A stretch of DNA of 64,000 nucleotides from Nocardia ninae NBRC 108245 (GTDB lineage: Bacteria > Actinomycetota > Actinomycetes > Mycobacteriales > Mycobacteriaceae), in the NCBI RefSeq assembly GCF_007990755.1, contig NZ_BJXA01000009.1:102329-166328 (forward strand). Reading direction: 5' to 3'. Position numbers and translations under genes: made by a program. Below the pieces are notes generated by a model that worked only from the letters and a program-made list of their open reading frames with translations, was not told the origin of the DNA and did not search any database. The stretch's first letter is position 1. Every line of letters starts with the position of its first letter. Below are positions 30,671-38,391 of this stretch, piece by piece.

Positions 30671-30730
30671 GGCCTATCTCCCCGTCTGACACTGCGGATC
30701 GCGTGTGTCGTCTATGGTGACGATCGACAC

Positions 30731-30759
30731 ATATGACGTTAGCGCTGTCAACTTGTCAA
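30731..30759 (-). promoter_or_regulatory. Sigma-70-type promoter for the minus-strand block
   Basis: On the minus strand TTGACA (30754-30759) is followed by a 17-base spacer and TCATAT (30731-30736). A second TTGACA overlaps the spacer (30746-30751). It drives leftward towards 30670 and back-to-back with the XRE gene at 30825, so it is probably controlled from that locus. Confidence 0.55.
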
Positions 30760-30824
30760 CGCAAGGCGTAGCCCATAGTTTTGGTTGAGCGGTAGGATTT
30801 GCTCACTGAATGGAAGGAGCTGCC

Positions 30825-31682
30825 TTGCCGAAGTCACCCACGGTTGCGCGGATGGAGCTGCTACTGCGCCTGAGTCAGTGGAAGACCAACCTCAACATCG
30901 ACCCGGCGACCGGCGCGAAGGCGCTGAAGATCACCTCAAACTACTGGCATCAGTTGTTCTCGGATCGGCGCGCGCTGACGGACGAGCACTTCAACGCCAT
31001 GCTGAACCTGTTCGGCGTGGACGACGATGAACGGGAATCTCTGGTCGGCTTACGCCGTGATGCCCGCGAACGCGGATGGTGGATGCAGTACCAGAGCTTG
31101 TTCGATGACGAGAACTTGAGGCTGCTCGGACTGGAGTACGGCGCGGAATCCATCCAGTCCTACGAAGGGCTGGTCGTGCCCGGCTTGCTGCAGACGGAAG
31201 AGTATGCCCGCGCCATCATGGCTTCTGATGTCGCGCGCATTCGCCCGCTGGACGCGGACTTGTACATCGAAGTTCGAATGAGGCGTCAACAGCGCTTGTC
31301 CGGAAGCGATCCGCTCCAACTCACCGCGCTGATCCACCAGGCCGCGCTCGAGCAGCTGACCGGCAATGCAGCAGTCACGCGAGGCCAGCTCCAGCACATG
31401 GCGTCGATGATGACGAACCAGCCGACCGTCGACATCAGAATCGTGCCGTTCACGGCCGCGACCCGGCCGATTCTGTCGGGCTCACCGTTTCACATCATCT
31501 ACTTCGCGAGCCCGATGCTCAGCCCGCTCGTGTGGCACGAATCGGTGGTGACACGTGGCATCGTCGACGATGCGAGCAAGATCCGCGACCTCCGCATCCT
31601 CTTCGAGCGACAGCTGGAGCTAGCGTTGAGTCGTGAGGACTCATTGACCTTGATCGAGCAAACGGCAGATAGGATAGCCTGA
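30825..31682 (+). CDS. XRE-family regulator with DUF5753 domain (Scr1-type)
   Basis: 285 aa. The TTG at 30825 is chosen because GGAAGGAG lies five bases upstream; an ATG at 30810 overlaps that site. N-terminal HTH-like region (about residues 5-70) is degenerate; residues about 90-280 match the DUF5753 layout ('LEYGAESIQSYEGLVVPGLLQTEEYARAI', 'VRMRRQQRL', 'LQHMASM...VDIRIVPF'). Such proteins pair with a DUF397 protein, as here. The pair is proposed elsewhere to work as regulator/effector or toxin-antitoxin-like units. Confidence 0.8.
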   Translation: MPKSPTVARMELLLRLSQWKTNLNIDPATGAKALKITSNYWHQLFSDRRALTDEHFNAMLNLFGVDDDERESLVGLRRDARERGWWMQYQSLFDDENLRLLGLEYGAESIQSYEGLVVPGLLQTEEYARAIMASDVARIRPLDADLYIEVRMRRQQRLSGSDPLQLTALIHQAALEQLTGNAAVTRGQLQHMASMMTNQPTVDIRIVPFTAATRPILSGSPFHIIYFASPMLSPLVWHESVVTRGIVDDASKIRDLRILFERQLELALSREDSLTLIEQTADRIA

Positions 31683-31687
31683 GAATT

Positions 31688-32062
31688 ATGAGCGCAATCA
31701 AGCCCGCGATCCCGGTAGGCGGTGGCTTCTACAAGCCATCTCGCTCTAACGATGGACCCAACTGTGTCTCTTGGAAGTTCGTCGATGGGCGGGTGCTCAT
31801 CCAGGACTCCAAGTACGCTGGCGACCCCGACAAGCAGCCGACAATCGATTGCACAGACGACCAGTGGGCCGCGTTGCTCGAACTGACTCTGAGCGCCAAC
31901 TCCGGCACGACCGGCAACCTCGAAGTCGTCCTTCACTCCAACGGCGCAGGCACTCTCAAGGGAGTTGACGTGGAAGGCCAGCCGGTGAGGTTGGACTACA
32001 CCCCGACGGAGTGGGATTTCTGGGCGAAAGGTGTCGCGGACGGCGAAGCGCACCGCCCCTGA
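31688..32062 (+). CDS. DUF397-like partner of the XRE/DUF5753 regulator
   Basis: 124 aa from the ATG at 31688, five bases after the regulator. Signature 'FYKPSRSNDGPNCVSWKFVDGRVLIQDSKY...W..L' matches the DUF397 pattern (F-x-K-S-S...C-V-x-V...V-x-V-R-D-S-K). It is longer than usual, with a beta-rich C-terminal extension after about residue 65. Likely acts with the upstream protein. Confidence 0.75.
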   Translation: MSAIKPAIPVGGGFYKPSRSNDGPNCVSWKFVDGRVLIQDSKYAGDPDKQPTIDCTDDQWAALLELTLSANSGTTGNLEVVLHSNGAGTLKGVDVEGQPVRLDYTPTEWDFWAKGVADGEAHRP

Positions 32063-32082
32063 CACCGCTCGCAACAACGTAC

Positions 32083-32108
32083 AGGCCCGGTCCCCAAGGA
32101 CCGGGCCT
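32083..32108 (+). terminator. Bidirectional-looking terminator hairpin
   Basis: A perfect 11-bp stem AGGCCCGGTCC/GGACCGGGCCT with loop CCAA, between the DUF397 gene and the convergent minus-strand block. T-run absent. Confidence 0.6.
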
Positions 32109-32172
32109 GGCTCAGTTGCGGAATTCGAGTTCGTGCCCTCCCGGACTCCAGCTGTCGGCATCGGGACCAACA

Positions 32173-32469
32173 CTAGCGACTCACGGTGGACTGAGGGGTT
32201 GAACCACCCCCGAAGTTGCAGACGTGGACCGTGAGCAGGTCTGCTTCGTCGAGTGGGGTGAGGGCGCGTTGCAGGCCGGAGACCAGCACTTCCCCGCAAT
32301 GTCCGCAGGAGTAGCTGATGCCGTCGACTTCCTCGGCATCGTGTTCGGTCAGATAGGTTGCGCTGCCGCCGAACTCGATCAGCGTGTCATCGTCGTCAAT
32401 GCCGTTGTCCCACATCAACGACAGCAGCTCGCGGCCGAACAGGTACAGGGTGAACGATTTCATGCTCAT
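32173..32469 (-). CDS. Small protein with CxxC motif
   Basis: 98 aa from the ATG at 32469 (ATGA overlap). Contains 'SYSCGHCGEVLV', a single CxxC, and a third Cys near the C-terminus. Acidic centre 'DNGIDDDDTLIEFGG'. Last gene of the minus-strand replication arm. Function unknown. Confidence 0.55.
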   Translation of the reverse strand: MSMKSFTLYLFGRELLSLMWDNGIDDDDTLIEFGGSATYLTEHDAEEVDGISYSCGHCGEVLVSGLQRALTPLDEADLLTVHVCNFGGGSTPQSTVSR

Positions 32470-32666
32470 CGCATGTCCTGGGCCATATCCCAGAGCACCC
32501 AGGCGATCACGGCGAGGGTGAGCACTGGCCACAGCGGGACGATCAGGAAGCCGATACCGACCGCGATCAGGTGGTCGATCGGGTCCATCTCGTGGACAAG
32601 GGATTCGGCGAACACGAACACCAGATACAGCGCCGCCAGGACGAACCCGCAGATCAGATAACCCAT
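32466..32666 (-). CDS. Small membrane protein
   Basis: 66 aa with two hydrophobic helices ('MGYLICGFVLAALYLVFVFA' and 'VGIGFLIVPLWPVLTLAVIA') and a short acidic loop. Next to a second small membrane protein gene with a similar layout. Function unknown. Confidence 0.6.
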   Translation of the reverse strand: MGYLICGFVLAALYLVFVFAESLVHEMDPIDHLIAVGIGFLIVPLWPVLTLAVIAWVLWDMAQDMR

Positions 32667-32669
32667 CGG

Positions 32670-32879
32670 CTACACCGCGTTCTTGGCGGTGAGGATGCTG
32701 CGCACGCTGAACGCGATGCCAGCAAGGTAGAACAGTGGCCACAGCGCGATCATCGCGAAGAACACCGCGACCGACAGCGCCAGTTCGAGGCCGGAGATGT
32801 CGTCGACGGCGACGCGGACGGCGACCAGGACGGCGAACCCGATGGCCATCAACAGCCCGAACAGCAGGTAGGTACCCAC
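32670..32879 (-). CDS. Small membrane protein
   Basis: 69 aa from the GTG at 32879 with TTGGAG upstream. Two probable membrane helices ('LLFGLLMAIGFAVLVAV' and 'VAVFFAMIALWPLFYLAGIAF'), each containing a 'LWP' or similar kink as in the neighbour at 32466. The two may be diverged duplicates. Confidence 0.6.
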   Translation of the reverse strand: MGTYLLFGLLMAIGFAVLVAVRVAVDDISGLELALSVAVFFAMIALWPLFYLAGIAFSVRSILTAKNAV

Positions 32880-32881
32880 AA

Positions 32882-33355
32882 CTACTCCAAACAGGTTGTG
32901 TAACAGGAACAAACAGGAGCCGCGTACAGCTGGGCGAGGACTTCCGCCACCGCCGCCGGATCGCACGGTGCGACAAAGATCTTGACGCCTGGCAACTCGC
33001 CGGCCTCGGCCACACGTTTGGCCAACGGCATGACCGTGACCTGCGCGTCATCACCGAAGAACACACCAGTAAGCGCATCGGAGACCGCGCGGGCTAACTT
33101 CTCGATATCGGGTCGGCGGACCGCAGGTGGTGTCGGACGAGTCTTTGGTGTCGCTTTCGGCCTGGGCATGATGAACTCCATGCCCAGCACCACCGGCCCC
33201 TCGATCATCGTGGGCCGCTGCGCGCGAGCCGCGAGCGCGACCGTGGCCCGCCACGGTTTGAGGTGGCGGGAAGTTTCATACAGGTGCCCGGTGCGGCTGA
33301 TGCTTTTCGAACCCTGTGGTGCGGGCCGCCCGGCCACGAAGAATCGCGTCACCAC
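32882..33355 (-). CDS. rusA: RusA-type Holliday junction resolvase
   Basis: 157 aa from the GTG at 33355. Family signature: N-terminal 'FVAGRPAPQGSKS', central 'RPDIEKLARAVSDALTGVFFGDDAQVTVM' with the D-x-x-K...D-A-L...D-D-x-x-V acidic active-site residues. Homodimeric endonuclease resolving four-way junctions during recombination and packaging. Fits the recombination genes upstream in the same block. Confidence 0.8.
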   Translation of the reverse strand: MVTRFFVAGRPAPQGSKSISRTGHLYETSRHLKPWRATVALAARAQRPTMIEGPVVLGMEFIMPRPKATPKTRPTPPAVRRPDIEKLARAVSDALTGVFFGDDAQVTVMPLAKRVAEAGELPGVKIFVAPCDPAAVAEVLAQLYAAPVCSCYTTCLE

Positions 33356-33639
33356 ACGCGGGCCTGCCCGTCCGCGATACCGCGCAGCCGCTCAACGGCG
33401 CGCTTGTAGTAGCGCGTGTTGGGCATCTCCGGCACCGGGATACCCGCCCACACCATGCCGCCCGGCCCCGTAGCGAGCCCGTAGGCGGCGCAGTCGGCCA
33501 TGACGGGACATCCCCGGCACGCTTCGACCACTGCGGCCTCCTGGCCGCTTCCCCGGTTGTCGGACTCCCAGGTCCCCAACTCCTCGGCGGGCGCGCCCCT
33601 GCATTTTGCGCGCACCATCCAATCTCTCTCGACACCCAA
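33349..33639 (-). CDS. whiB: WhiB-like iron-sulfur regulator
   Basis: 96 aa from the TTG at 33639 (GGGGGA upstream). Four cysteines are in the Wbl arrangement: Cys13, then 'CRGCPVMADC' (C-x2-C-x5-C), followed by 'GGMVWAGIP', equivalent to the G-[VI]-W-G-G turn. A basic C-terminus follows. Expected to hold a 4Fe-4S cluster and modulate the host sigma factor or phage promoters; WhiB proteins of actinophages are known (TM4 WhiBTM4). A degenerate copy of the 13-bp element (33659-33668, CTATTGAGTT on plus) precedes it. Confidence 0.85.
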   Translation of the reverse strand: MGVERDWMVRAKCRGAPAEELGTWESDNRGSGQEAAVVEACRGCPVMADCAAYGLATGPGGMVWAGIPVPEMPNTRYYKRAVERLRGIADGQARVW

Positions 33640-33666
33640 AACCCATCCCCCACAACCACTATTGAG

Positions 33667-34437
33667 TTATTCACGCACCTGCGTGTTGATCAGCCGCGCC
33701 AGCTCCTCGCAGTAGGTGCGGCCCTGAAATGTCGTCACCGGCATGCTCAGATACGCCGAATGCTGTCCCCTGACCAGATAGTTCAGGGCGTCGTCGACGG
33801 CGCGGCGTGCACTCCACCAGCCGATCTCGAATCGCTGGCTGTGACGGTGCTGGATCGCACGCTCCACCAGGTCCACACCCCAGCGGGCCGGATCGGAGAA
33901 CGAGAACCGGGCGGTCAGATCCGCGAACCCCCGCAACGGCGAGTTCGCCGGACAGCAGGGGATCGGGTCGCGCGGATTGGCGACCTCCCAGACCGGGAAC
34001 CCGGTCGGCCACGGCGCATGTGCTCCGGCGATGCCGTAGCCGACGCTGCTGCCGTCGATACTCGGCCAATCCGGTGCCCGGAGCGGGTTGGCGATCAACG
34101 CCGCGAAGGCCAGCTCCACATCCGGATACTGCCCGGCCGCCATCCGTTCCAACAGCATCGTCAGTACCGTCGCGCCTTGGCTGTAAGCGATCACGCCGAC
34201 CAGATTGTCGGTGAACCGGATTGCCGAGATCAGCCGCGCCAGCCCCAGCTCCACCGATGCTTCGTAGTCGATGCCCCACAACTGAGGTGCCGGACCGTAG
34301 GACGCCGGGTACTGCACAGCCACGCAGTCAAACCGCGAGGTATCCAGCTCACGAGTGACGTGGGAGGGCATACCGTAGACGCGGTCGCGTTCTGGCTGCG
34401 GCTCCCCCGTACCAGCGAGGGTCAGGACGGTGATCAC
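33667..34437 (-). CDS. Alpha/beta serine hydrolase (PE-PPE/cutinase/LysB-like)
   Basis: 256 aa. N-terminal 'VLTLAGTGEPQ' oxyanion-type strand, nucleophile elbow 'IAYSQGA' (G-x-S-x-G variant Y-S-Q-G), likely Asp in 'VANPRDPIPCCP' and a His in 'GQHSAYL'. This is the layout of PE-PPE-domain and cutinase-like hydrolases, which include phage LysB mycolylarabinogalactan esterases. It has no signal peptide and sits inside the replication arm rather than a lysis cassette, so its role is unclear. Confidence 0.65.
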   Translation of the reverse strand: MITVLTLAGTGEPQPERDRVYGMPSHVTRELDTSRFDCVAVQYPASYGPAPQLWGIDYEASVELGLARLISAIRFTDNLVGVIAYSQGATVLTMLLERMAAGQYPDVELAFAALIANPLRAPDWPSIDGSSVGYGIAGAHAPWPTGFPVWEVANPRDPIPCCPANSPLRGFADLTARFSFSDPARWGVDLVERAIQHRHSQRFEIGWWSARRAVDDALNYLVRGQHSAYLSMPVTTFQGRTYCEELARLINTQVRE

Positions 34438-34880
34438 TCGGCGAAGGTGATCTTCTTGGCCGTGTTCGCAATCCGCAGGCGCGCCACCGCGTCGATCAGC
34501 TTCGGGTCGATCGAACGGGCGTTGGTCAGCACGGCGGTGAGATCCTGTGCCAGCGTGGGTGTTTCGGTGAGCTTGAGCTTGACGGCCATCGCGAGCGCGC
34601 CGACCGCGATCAGGTCGTCGAGCTGAGCTTCGGCGATGCGGATGCCCCGGCCGCTGCTGCCTTTGGGCGACCAGGTGTCTCCGAGGAGGCTCTTCTCCGG
34701 CTCGGGCAGCTCGATCACCGCCGCCGGACGCACGTCGCTGAACGCGTCCATGTCATAGTCGTGGCGATCGGTGTGCACGTAGTAGCGGTCGTTATCCCAG
34801 TCGTTGGCGGACACGACGAAGGTCGTTCCGTCGCTGTCGCGGTCGCCGATGTTGACCTTGAAAAGCTTGGCGTTGGTCAC
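34434..34880 (-). CDS. Hypothetical protein
   Basis: 148 aa from the GTG at 34880, with the 13-bp element eight bases upstream. Two parts: a beta-rich N-terminus ('TTFVVSANDWDNDRYYVHTD') and a helical C-terminus ('LIDAVARLRIANTAKKI'). Overlaps the hydrolase start by four bases. Function unknown. Confidence 0.6.
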   Translation of the reverse strand: MTNAKLFKVNIGDRDSDGTTFVVSANDWDNDRYYVHTDRHDYDMDAFSDVRPAAVIELPEPEKSLLGDTWSPKGSSGRGIRIAEAQLDDLIAVGALAMAVKLKLTETPTLAQDLTAVLTNARSIDPKLIDAVARLRIANTAKKITFAE

Positions 34881-34887
34881 GATGTCC

Positions 34888-34900
34888 CTATTCAGTTGTG
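34888..34900 (-). promoter_or_regulatory. Start-associated element CACAACTGAATAG, copy 3
   Basis: Exact 13/13 copy followed by GGACATC and the GTG at 34880. Confidence 0.6.
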
Positions 34901-34918
34901 AGAGTGCTTGTTTGACGG

Positions 34919-35356
34919 TCAGAACGGTGGCGCTGCGTCGAAACCGCCACCGCCGCCGGTGTTCTGGGCGGCATCACGGATTCCGGAGCTGTCACGGGAG
35001 GACTTGACCACGGTCGCGGTCGAGTAGCGCAGCGCCGGGCCGACCTCTTCGACCTCGAGTTCGTAGGTCGTGCGCTTCTCGCCGTCCTTCTCGTAGGAGC
35101 GCTGCTTCAGCCTCCCAGTGACGATAATCCGCGCACCCTTGGTCAGGCTCTCAGCGACGTGCTCGGCGTACTCGCGCCAAACGTTGCAGCGCAGGAAAAG
35201 CGCCTCGCCGTCTTTCCATTCGTTAGAATTCTTGTCGAACACACGCGGCGTCGACGCGACGGTGAAGTTCGCCACGGCCGCGCCAGCGGGGACGAATCGC
35301 AATTCGGGATCTGCCGTCAGATTACCGATCACGGTAATGACCGTATCGCCTGCCAT
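34919..35356 (-). CDS. ssb: Single-stranded DNA-binding protein
   Basis: 145 aa from the ATG at 35356. Typical SSB OB-fold: '[13 protein letters not shown]', '[11 protein letters not shown]', '[34 protein letters not shown]'. A short Gly linker leads to the acidic tip 'FDAAPPF', which replaces the usual DDDIPF but keeps the terminal Pro-Pro-Phe. Protects single strands in element replication and recruits partners. The 13-bp element lies 13 bases upstream. Confidence 0.9.
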   Translation of the reverse strand: MAGDTVITVIGNLTADPELRFVPAGAAVANFTVASTPRVFDKNSNEWKDGEALFLRCNVWREYAEHVAESLTKGARIIVTGRLKQRSYEKDGEKRTTYELEVEEVGPALRYSTATVVKSSRDSSGIRDAAQNTGGGGGFDAAPPF

Positions 35357-35369
35357 ATCCAGTTATGTC

Positions 35370-35382
35370 CTATTCAGTTGTG
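35370..35382 (-). promoter_or_regulatory. Start-associated element CACAACTGAATAG, copy 4
   Basis: Exact 13/13 copy, followed by GACATAACTGGAT and the ATG at 35356. The following ATAACTGGATA is itself a partial second copy. Confidence 0.6.
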
Positions 35383-35396
35383 CGACAGGGCCACCC

Positions 35397-35433
35397 GCCG
35401 TCCCGCTGCAACCCCCTGCTGCAGCGGGACGGC
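35397..35433 (-). other. GC-rich hairpin upstream of ssb
   Basis: GCCGTCCCGCTGCA (35397-35410) pairs with TGCAGCGGGACGGC (35420-35433). It lies between the upstream genes and the element copy before ssb. No T-run follows on the minus strand. It probably ends the upstream transcript so that ssb relies on its own signal. The remainder of the gap to 35556 shows nothing else I can name. Confidence 0.5.
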
Positions 35434-35556
35434 CCACCCCATTCGAATGGATTCTCGATCGCTGCGTTTCAGATCACGCAGCCCGCGTCGTCAGATTCCG
35501 ACGCCTTCACCGACAGAATACCCGCCGAGGCAACCCTAGACAATGCCGAAACCTGT

Positions 35557-35829
35557 TTAACGAGTGGGAAGTTCGTCCGCCAGTTCCCAGCACAAGTACG
35601 GCATTCCAGCGTATGTTCGTCCAGCGTCCACAAGGCCCGCGTCCGGTGGTGTCAGACACCGCACGTATGGCCGTCTGCGGTTGTATTGCACATCCTGATG
35701 CCGCAGCACAGCTGCTTCCCCGGCGAAGGTCTGATGGCATTGCGTGCAATGGTGGACGGTGTGAGAACTCAGTGGCCATACATTGGTGCAGCCCCGGCAT
35801 TTCACCATCTCGGCCGACATCGTCTTCAC
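35557..35829 (-). CDS. FDXHR-type putative zinc-finger protein
   Basis: 90 aa from the ATG at 35829. 'VKCRGCTNVWPLSSHTVHHCTQCHQTFAGE...H' gives C-x2-C-x-x-x-W...H-H-C-x2-C-H-x-T-F, the pattern of the small putative zinc-binding (FDXHR) proteins of actinophages. DNA binding is likely; target unknown. Confidence 0.7.
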   Translation of the reverse strand: MKTMSAEMVKCRGCTNVWPLSSHTVHHCTQCHQTFAGEAAVLRHQDVQYNRRRPYVRCLTPPDAGLVDAGRTYAGMPYLCWELADELPTR

Positions 35830-35936
35830 TATCCTTCATCCAATCAGCCGCATTTCGTTCACGGCCTAGACACGTTTTTAATCGTCGAGCAGCACGCCAG
35901 CCGCGACATGACGAACATCGTTGCCTGGCATCAGTT

Positions 35937-36653
35937 CTACGCGTCTTCCGTTTCTGGTTCGTCGCTGTCAATCTCGCCACCATCGCGCACGTATCGCGCA
36001 GCCTCGGCGACGGGAATAGCCAGCGCCAGGGCGCGGCCGAGCATCGCTTCGAGCGTCCATGGCTCCACGGGAGGATCGGGCACGAGGTGGCGGAGCGGGC
36101 TGTCAGCCAGCAGTTCATGGAGGGCTGTCCGCATGTAATCGACGCCGAAGACGTTCAGGTCCTCGGCGCGCCACCAATCATCGCCGTGCATGGTGTCGAC
36201 ACCCCAGAGACCTTCGTTCTGCCACGTGACACCCAACCCGCCGAGCTGGCGCGGGCTCACCGAGGCCAACTCCTCCGGCACCCGCACATACGCGCACATA
36301 CCAAGCTCGCCGACGTGTACGCACACCGCGACGCCGTCGTGCTCGGCGTGCGCGGCCACTGGCAGAAAACTGCGTGGGCAATCATGTGGATCGGTTGCTC
36401 CGAGCCAGTTGACCGGGGTCTCGGCTCCCAGCCGGGCGAGCAGCTGCTTCCAGGTCAAGATGAGTGGCGGCCCGTCCAGGGCGGCTCCCGGACAGTCACG
36501 CTTAGGCAGGCCGTGCCAGTCGTCCCCACATCGGCACTGGTCATACATGGCGAACGGCTCGTCGATCAGAACCTGATCGATGGCCGCAAGCACGTCCGCC
36601 TCGGGGTTCTCCACCGCTTCCCTCACCCAATCCTTGCCATGTGCCCCCGCCAC
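35937..36653 (-). CDS. Hypothetical protein
   Basis: 238 aa from the GTG at 36653, overlapping the helicase gene by 31 bases. Contains 'DQCRCGDDWHGLPKRDCPG' (possible metal site) and an acidic C-terminus. The close coupling to the helicase suggests a replication-associated role, which is inference. Confidence 0.6.
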   Translation of the reverse strand: MAGAHGKDWVREAVENPEADVLAAIDQVLIDEPFAMYDQCRCGDDWHGLPKRDCPGAALDGPPLILTWKQLLARLGAETPVNWLGATDPHDCPRSFLPVAAHAEHDGVAVCVHVGELGMCAYVRVPEELASVSPRQLGGLGVTWQNEGLWGVDTMHGDDWWRAEDLNVFGVDYMRTALHELLADSPLRHLVPDPPVEPWTLEAMLGRALALAIPVAEAARYVRDGGEIDSDEPETEDA

Positions 36654-38152
36654 GGCAGCGTAACGATCGTCGGTGCCGGGCCTGTTCGGTTCTTGCCCAC
36701 GTGGATCTCGACATCCCCCGTGCGCAGTCCTTCAAATGTTGGATGGTACAGCAGGGCAACGACATCGGCGTTCTGCTCCAAATCGCCGGATTCTTTCAAA
36801 TCGCTGGGCTGTGGTGGTTTGTTCTCATGCTCGGGACCGCGATTGAGCTGGCTGGCGATGACAACCGGAATGTCGAGTTCTTTCGCCATGATCGAGCATT
36901 GCCACGATGCGTGCGCGATCACTTCACGTCGAGGCAGCCCGCCTTTCGACGGTTTGACGAGCCCGATGTGGTCAATCGCCAACAGCCCCAATCCCACCGA
37001 GCGCTTCATCTGCTGCGCGACCGAACGAATATGCTCAATCGTCATCGACGAGTGGTCCAGCATCCACAGCTCAGTGTCATCGACACGGCCGGAGTTCAAA
37101 TAGGTTTGCACTCGATGCATGTGTGTCTCGTCGAGTTCGCGTTTGGTGATCTGCCCGTAGTGTGCGCCCGCGCCCGCTGCGACGAGACGGCTGGTCATTT
37201 CCAGCTCCGGCATTTCCAGAGAGCAGACCAGCGTTGCCACACCTGCTTCGGCGATATGTTGCGCGACATTCAACACCGAAATGGTTTTGCCCGCACCGGG
37301 GCGGCCCGCGAACACATACGTGCGTTTGGGATGCAGTCCGCCGGAAAGGACTTCATTCAGCGTCTCCCATGGTGTCGGGTACACGCGCTGTTCGGACGGT
37401 GGCGCGTTGAGCCACTTCCACCAGTCGCCGATCACTTCGTCGTACCGGCGTACGCCTTCCGGTGCTTTGCGGCGCAGCAACACGAACTCGTCGAGCTGGT
37501 GTTCGGCGGCGATGTGGTCGGCGGCGTCCTTGCCGGTCGCTGGCTCGACGATGACGACTTCGGCGTGCTCGCTCAGCAGCTCCGCGACGCGCTCGGCGTG
37601 CGCCAAGCCGACCTCATCCATGTCGCGGACGACGAACACCAGACGACCGCGCAGCGGTGTCCAGTCGAACCGATCCGGTGACGTGCTCGACCCTTGTGGC
37701 GGCGAAACAGCTTGTGCACCAATGGATGCCAGTGCTCGAACATCCTTCTCTCCTTCGACGACATACACGGGGAGGTCAGGGTCGGCGGCCAGGTGCTCGA
37801 CGCCGAACAGTGCGGTGCCGCTCTTGTTGCCCGACTGCGCGAACTTCTTCTTGCGACCGGTGTCGTCGTAGAACCGGACGACGCGGCGACCATCGGAATA
37901 GCTGTATTCGGTTTCGGCGGAATCGAACAGGTCCGACATGGTCAAACCGAGCAGTTCCAGAATGTGGTCTCGGTCGCCGTTGTGGACCCACAGCAACACC
38001 CCATCGGAGGTGCGGCGAAACACCGTGCCGCGATCCTCGGGGCTGTGGCCGGGTGTGGAGGCCGAGCCGTGATCACCCTTGTCATCGACGATGCAGTTGT
38101 TGAGGCGGAGCCGATCAAGGAGGCGTTCGTAGGCCGTTGCCTGATCGGGCAT
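36623..38152 (-). CDS. TOPRIM primase-DnaB helicase (Twinkle/T7 gp4-like)
   Basis: 509 aa from the ATG at 38152. Residues about 100-220 form a TOPRIM fold: 'VYVVEGEKDVRAL' (Glu) and 'LVFVVRDMDEVG' (Asp-x-Asp). The C-terminal RecA/DnaB-type domain has Walker A 'GRPGAGKT', 'TLVCSLEMPELEMTSRL' and 'GLLAIDHIGLV' (Walker B), with 'DLKESGDLEQNADVV', the DnaB H3-type motif. The N-terminus lacks a clear zinc-finger, so primase activity is uncertain. Replicative helicase of the element. Confidence 0.85.
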   Translation of the reverse strand: MPDQATAYERLLDRLRLNNCIVDDKGDHGSASTPGHSPEDRGTVFRRTSDGVLLWVHNGDRDHILELLGLTMSDLFDSAETEYSYSDGRRVVRFYDDTGRKKKFAQSGNKSGTALFGVEHLAADPDLPVYVVEGEKDVRALASIGAQAVSPPQGSSTSPDRFDWTPLRGRLVFVVRDMDEVGLAHAERVAELLSEHAEVVIVEPATGKDAADHIAAEHQLDEFVLLRRKAPEGVRRYDEVIGDWWKWLNAPPSEQRVYPTPWETLNEVLSGGLHPKRTYVFAGRPGAGKTISVLNVAQHIAEAGVATLVCSLEMPELEMTSRLVAAGAGAHYGQITKRELDETHMHRVQTYLNSGRVDDTELWMLDHSSMTIEHIRSVAQQMKRSVGLGLLAIDHIGLVKPSKGGLPRREVIAHASWQCSIMAKELDIPVVIASQLNRGPEHENKPPQPSDLKESGDLEQNADVVALLYHPTFEGLRTGDVEIHVGKNRTGPAPTIVTLPWRGHMARIG

Positions 38153-38391
38153 CAGTTACCCGCAGCGTCGCGGTAGTCCAGGTGGCGCATGCCCGCCATG
38201 ACCATCGCGCCGCAGTACGGGCAATGGTATTGCCCCAGCGGTGCACCGACGAGTTGCTGCGGTTCCCACGGCCATGGGCACGGTTCACCCGACTCGTTGA
38301 CCGGCCCGTCGATATCTGGTTGCGGCAGTTCGATATTCATCGCGTCGACGGGCTCGATGTCGAACCAGTTGCGCCTGCTGACGGCGCTCAT
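38152..38391 (-). CDS. Small protein with C-terminal zinc-binding motif
   Basis: 79 aa from the ATG at 38391, the stop touching the helicase start. 'GQYHCPYCGAMVMAGMRHLDYRDA' has CxxC and a His. Pro-rich N-terminal half. Possibly a helicase accessory, from position only. Confidence 0.55.
   Translation of the reverse strand: MSAVSRRNWFDIEPVDAMNIELPQPDIDGPVNESGEPCPWPWEPQQLVGAPLGQYHCPYCGAMVMAGMRHLDYRDAAGN

Noticed and set aside
35118-37103. 661-codon plus-strand frame opposite ssb and the helicase gene
   Set aside because: Antisense to ssb, the zinc-finger gene and the helicase, which have clear domains.
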